Assembly (NCBI RefSeq): GCF_000372725.1
Contig: NW_005195300.1
Span: forward strand, 223,816-287,815
DNA: 64,000 nt
Direction of reading: 5' to 3'
Origin: Emiliania huxleyi CCMP1516
Lineage: Eukaryota; Haptophyta; Isochrysidales; Noelaerhabdaceae
Numbering within the stretch: position 1 is the first letter of the stretch; every line of letters begins with the position of its first letter. Positions 59,721 to 64,000 of this stretch are shown here, one piece after another. Under the pieces are notes generated by a model. It made no database searches. It had not been told where the DNA came from and saw only the letters and a program-made list of their open reading frames with translations. A program made the translations under genes and the position numbers.

Positions 59721-61542
59721 TAGCCCCTCTTCGTTCGGTGCCTTGCTTGTGTCCCGCGGCCCACACGCCTCCCGACTGCTTGCGGCACCGTCGCCGCCGC
59801 ACTTTTCTGATCAACCACCTCACCCTCCCTTGCGCGCGCCGTCTCTTGCGATCATTTGCCACCCATTCATGTCGTTGCTCAGGTCCACTCTCTCTTCGAA
59901 CACTTGTGCCTCTACGGATGATGCTCTGGGCCGGCGCGGGGGCCCCAGAGGGTGTCCATGCGGGGGGGAGATGGGGTCCCATGGCCCGCCGCAGGCGCCG
60001 ATTTTTTCGGATTGTTTTTCTTTTTTGGCGTTTTTACTTGTTTTCATGGGAATTCGGCGTACTTGCGGCCATGCTATCACGCCTTGCGACAGCCTGTCGG
60101 CGCAGCTGACCGTGCCATGATGCACAATTGATCACCTGCATAGCTCGCGGCCTTAGTATCAAGCATTCAGTGACGACCTGATCGTACGGCCAGTAGGAAG
60201 GTGTCCTTCCAGCGCGTGCACGCTCTGACGCAGTGCGCGTCACAAACTGCCTCGGATTGGCTGCTGGCACTCTCGAGGCTATGCCTACACAGCCTCGCGC
60301 GCATGGGCAGTCAAGAGGGACCACGCACCTTCTCAGGACAGCGCCGGTGCCTCTCTCTTGGACCGGCAAACTTGGTGGTATCGTGTCACCAATGTGGGAC
60401 CAGTGCGGCATCGCGCCATCGACAGCTCTGAACTGCGCCTCACCACTGACCGGGAAGGCCGCCAAGTGGGCCAGCACAGGTCGCACATTGTGGCAGCAGT
60501 CAGCAGTGCATGGCTGATAGCTAGAGCAGCAGCGTCAGGGTCGCAGGGTCGGATCGTGTCAAGCCTCTCGCCCGGCCGGCCGCGTGCAGACGTCGGCCTG
60601 TCTGCTGTCTGGAGTGATCTGTCGGCGGTCAGTACGACCGATCAGGTCGGAGTTTTCTGATGGTTGGAGGGTCTATCTGTATGTACTCCTCGAGATCTTT
60701 CCAAATCTGCCCTCTACTTAACCGTACTTAATCGGGAAGTTGGTGCTAACGGAGACTAACGGAGCCGGAGCCCCGTTTCCGCACTGCGGCGCGGCGCACG
60801 GTGCCTCCGGGGGGCCCCGCGCCGGCCCAGAGGGATGATGCCGGCGCTGGGGTCCCCTTCGGATGCGTCGTGACATCTGACAACTGGATTTCCACTGGTT
60901 CGTCCTCCTCGAAGTCATTCATCTTCCCCGGCTTCCTTCCGCTCGGCTCTACGTTTGGTACGTTCGGCGTGGCTGTTTTCTGTTTTGCCAAACGCGGCTC
61001 CGTTTGTTTTGCCACGCTTCGGCTCTCTGTTTTCTTTTGCCAGTGCGCGCCAGTCCGGGCGCGCCTCGGCGCCGTCGGGCGGAGAGAGCGCGATCTGGTG
61101 GCCGAAGGCCGATTCTCTAGTCACTCGGTCCCCCAACGGAAGAGGCCTCGCTCCTATTGAAACACTCCAACATCAGATTTGCCTCGTGCGTCCCTGTTTG
61201 AGCCGGGAAGCTGTTTTCTTTTGGGTCCTGTGGCACCTTTTTTTTGTGTGTGGCACCCTACGCACGCTAAATATCCGCTTCTAGGACGAGCTCAGAGCTA
61301 AGGGCGCATCCTGTGGGACCATCTAGCTCTACTGGGTCCGCGACGGCGGTCGGCGCCCGCGCCGCTTGGGGCGCCTGCGGCGCCCCTGGGCGCGCTGCGC
61401 GCGCCTGTTTTGGCGCGCTGCGTTCCCCTTCATTGGAGAGAGCAGCTCAGCGAATCCCACACACCGAGGTTCCTCTGTGATTCTCCGCCTCCGGTCTCGA
61501 CCTGCGCGACTTACCACACACCCCGTTCCCACCGCAGAAACA
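59721..61542. other. Intergenic; one retroelement tail fragment
   Basis: No gene is supported over 1.8 kb. TTTGCCAGTGCGCGCCAGTC at about 61036-61055 is a short piece of the retroelement tail family, about 490 bases upstream of and in the same sense as the phosphoglycerate kinase start. A minus-strand ORF at 60746-61015 (MNDFEEDEPVEIQLSDVTTH) looks mildly protein-like but has no early ATG. Confidence 0.4.
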
Positions 61543-62480
61543 ATGGTCGCCAAGACTGCCACGCTCGCTCTCGCTCTCTTCGGCGGCGCCGAGGCGCTCA
61601 CCATCGGCGCGGCGCCGATGCGCTCGATCTCGCGCTCGTGCAACATCGAGATGGCCAAGAAGTCGGTGGGCGACCTGTCCGAGGCTGACCTGAAGGGCAA
61701 GAAGGTGCTCGTCCGCTGCGATCTCAACGTCCCGCTCGACGGCAAGACCATCACCGACGACACCCGCATCCGCGCGTCGGTGCCGACCGTCAAGTACCTC
61801 GTCGAGAAGGGCGCAAAGGTGCTGCTCTCGTCGCACCTGGGCCGGCCCAAGTCGGGCCCGGAGGACAAGTTCTCGCTCGGCCCCGTCGCGCCGCGCCTCT
61901 CTGAGCTGCTCGGCAAGGACGTCGTCATGGCCCCCGACTGCATCGGCGACGGCGTCAAGGCGCCCCGCACCCAGCCCTTCCTCTCCCGCCGCGACCACCA
62001 CCCACCGCCTCCTGTGACACGACAACCCACGCGTCCGCGGCCTCCCTCGCCGCCGCCACCGAGCCCTCCACCTCCTTCGCCGCTGCCGCCCTCCCCGCCT
62101 CCCACTCTCCACCGCCGCCCGCCCGCGCAAGCCTGCTCCACGCCCGCTCCTCCTCCCTCTCCCTCCTGCCTCCCCCCCTGCTCCTCTCCTCCTCCTCCCT
62201 CTGCTCCCTCTCCCTTCCCTGCCGGCGGTCCCCGGCGTGTCCACCCCACGACACGCCCACGACACACGCCACGACACGTCCACGACACGTCACATCCCCG
62301 ACACGTCCACGACACGTCCACGACACGTCCCCGACACGTCCCCAACACGTCCCCGACACGTCCCCCCCCCAGGCGGGCCTCGCGGAGAAGATGTCTCACA
62401 TCTCGACCGGCGGCGGCGCCTCGCTCGAGCTGCTCGAGGGCAAGGTGCTGCCCGGCGTCGCGGCGCTCCAGGAGGCCTAG
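61543..62480 (+). pseudogene. PGK: Phosphoglycerate kinase lacking its central region
   Basis: ATG 61543 gives a hydrophobic leader and transit-like region ([20 protein letters not shown] to about residue 38), fitting a secondary-plastid isoform of the Calvin cycle/glycolytic enzyme. [40 protein letters not shown] and [12 protein letters not shown] are the conserved N-terminal domain, including 3-phosphoglycerate-binding residues. After [14 protein letters not shown] (exon 61543-61959) comes a GC donor. An acceptor at 62372 leads to [20 protein letters not shown] and [15 protein letters not shown] (62373-62480). About 240 central residues, including the hinge and most of the nucleotide-binding domain, are missing. 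The product (174 residues) cannot be active. Deletion, or assembly collapse, is the likely cause. Confidence 0.8.
61960..62372 (+). repeat. Low-complexity sequence replacing the PGK core
   Basis: CCTCCCTC-rich sequence is followed by about a dozen 8-12-bp CACGACACGTCC-type units (62250-62365). It starts with a GC donor and ends with a C-run and AG. Confidence 0.85.
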
Positions 62481-62894
62481 AGGCGCTGCACCACCCTCCA
62501 CGCTGCTGTGCACAGTGCGCCCGCGCCGCCCGTGAAACTTGCGGCGGCGCGGCTACGTCCCCCGCCCCATGCTGTGTGAAGGGGCACACCGCACACGCTG
62601 TTTTGGTGTGCCTTTGATAGAATTGTGATTTTCGCCCCGCTGGCGGCCGCCGCCGACCGTCATATGCGATTCGACATCGAGCCCGCGTCGATCACACGCC
62701 CGAAAGTGACTGTCACGTAAACGGACAACCCCGGGCCCGAAATCGCACAGAGATCAGAGTCACCAGTCACGCAACACGGGGAAGGCGAGCAAAAAGTGAC
62801 TTCACGTGAAAAACGGAGACGAGATCGAGAACTGCGGCCGACTCTCTTCTTGCCGCCTCGCGCCCCCGCGCGCGGAAGCGCGACGGGCGCCACG
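62481..62894. other. Intergenic between converging genes
   Basis: Presumed 3' untranslated regions of the PGK remnant and the ankyrin gene. Nothing else is recognised. Confidence 0.5.
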
Positions 62895-64000
62895 CTACTG
62901 TGTCTCGCGCGTGATCGCGAAGCGCAGCACGCACGCGCTAAAGTCGAGCGCCGCGATGCCGTTCGTGGGTCCAGCCGAGTCGAGACGGTGCCACTCATGG
63001 ATCTCGTAGAGCGAGAGGACGAGGAGCGCCGCCCGCGCGCGCGCCGCCGCGGGGAAGAGCGAGTGGCTTGCCGGCGACCACGGCGCCGCCGCCCGCCGAA
63101 TCAGCGGCGTCGGCTCGCCCTCGTGCAAGCTTGCGCCGCTGCGCAGCAGGGAGAGCGCGCGGGCGGCGGTGAGGGTCTCAAGGTGCGCGAGCGGCGTCCA
63201 GCCGCGGCTGGCGACCAGCCAGGCGGCGAGGTCGGCGTGGCCAAAGCGGTTTGCAAACTGCTCGGGCGTGCCGAAGGGCGTTGCGGCGCGGGAGGCGCCG
63301 TAGGAGGAGAGGAGCTTGGCGACCTCGAGGTGGCCGGTCTCGCATACCAAGGACAGCGGCGTAGTGCAGTTGTTGCGGGCTTGGTTGACCGCCGCGCCAG
63401 TCTCGAGCAGCAGTCGGACGCATTCGAGGTGGCCCTCCTGGCACGCCATGAGCAGCGGGGTGATGCAATCGTTGCGTGCTTGGCTGATCGCCGCGCCCGC
63501 CGCGAGAAGCAGCCTGGTTGACCGCCGCGCCCGACTCGAGAAGCAGCCGGGCGCACTCGACGTGGCCCTGCAGGCACGCCATGAACAGCGGCGTGGAGCC
63601 GTTGTTGCGGGCTTGGCTGACGGATGCGCCAGCCTCGAGAAGCAGCCGGATGATCTCGAGGTGGCCCTCCTGGCACGCGATGTACAGCGGCGTGGTGCCT
63701 TGCTCATCGGCCTGGTCGACTGAAGCGCTGGCCTCGATAAGCAGCTGGGCGCACTCGATCTGCCCTTCCTGTTCGCGGCTTGATTGACCGCCGCGCTGGC
63801 CTCGAGGAGCAGCCTGGTGCACTCCAAGTGGCCGTTCTGGCACGCGACGTACAGCGGCGTGGCGCCGTCGTCCTTGGCTTGGTTGACCGCCGCGCTGGAC
63901 TCGAGAAGCAGCCGCACGCACTCGAGCTGGCCCTCCTGGCACGCGACGTACAGCGGCGTGGCGCCGTCCGCCTTGGCTTGGTTGACCGCCGCGCTGGCGC
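62895..64000 (-). pseudogene. Ankyrin-repeat gene, partial, with two frame changes
   Basis: The gene enters from beyond the right edge. Ankyrin repeats (TPLYVACQNGHLECTRLLLE, TPLFMACLQGHVECARLLLE, TPLLMACQEGHLECVRLLLE) read in one frame to about 63785, a second to about 63515 and the first again after that. Both breaks fall inside repeats, so out-of-register recombination between repeats is likely. The C-terminal part (LAAWLVASRGWTPLAHLETL) matches the gene at 9114-10089 but lacks its VAIHSLVSRP domain. It ends with a helical segment and FAITRETQ at 62895. As read it cannot give one continuous protein; assembly error is possible. Confidence 0.65.

Overview
This window looks like nuclear DNA from a GC-rich microalga with a secondary plastid, most likely a haptophyte. 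Genes are interrupted by short introns, and many of these use GC-AG instead of GT-AG splice sites. One gene encodes a phosphoglycerate kinase with a hydrophobic leader of the kind used to reach a secondary plastid. TTAGGG-type telomere repeats occur inside a gene. Retroelement debris, miniature transposons and minisatellites are everywhere, and two assembly gaps of exactly 100 N are present (21207-21306, 42592-42691). No bacterial operons, rRNA or tRNA genes were seen. The organism assignment is an inference.

Left third (1-21 kb): a Golgi-type type II membrane protein, a frameshifted ORF, a first HET/TIR-like leucine-rich-repeat protein, a 2 kb island of tandem repeats bounded by inverted repeats, a short ankyrin gene with a frameshift, an intact formin followed by a decayed copy of its own 3' end, an EF-hand protein made by a 420-bp tandem duplication, a broken cation-efflux gene, and a second HET/TIR-like LRR gene.

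Middle (21-45 kb): an ankyrin/U-box gene cut off by a retroelement carrying RNase H, a complete eight-exon C5 DNA methyltransferase, NHL-repeat genes (one truncated, one an intact NHL-BTB fusion), a 1.5 kb element with perfect 26-bp terminal inverted repeats, a second RNase H retroelement remnant, a pentapeptide-repeat membrane protein, a 2-oxoglutarate oxygenase remnant, a third HET/TIR-like LRR gene, and a miniature transposon with perfect 48-bp terminal inverted repeats.

Right third (45-64 kb): repeat-rich DNA, then a gene that reads as a fusion of a PSMG4-like proteasome chaperone with 6-phosphogluconolactonase and is interrupted by telomeric DNA and by a 70-bp tandem repeat of its active-site segment, a secreted helical protein, a small secreted protein, an F-box/RCC1 protein, a chromodomain-like protein, an L-asparaginase remnant, a phosphoglycerate kinase lacking its middle, and an ankyrin gene running off the right edge.

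The most notable signal is at introns. In the methyltransferase and the 6-phosphogluconolactonase gene most introns are bounded by exact or near-exact direct repeats that straddle donor and acceptor in the same register, so splicing regenerates one copy. This looks like recent intron birth by insertion with target duplication (introner-like) or by tandem duplication, with GC donors arising when the duplicated site contains AGGC. Spliced products were worked out by hand; all reading frames agree across junctions, but no transcript evidence was available.
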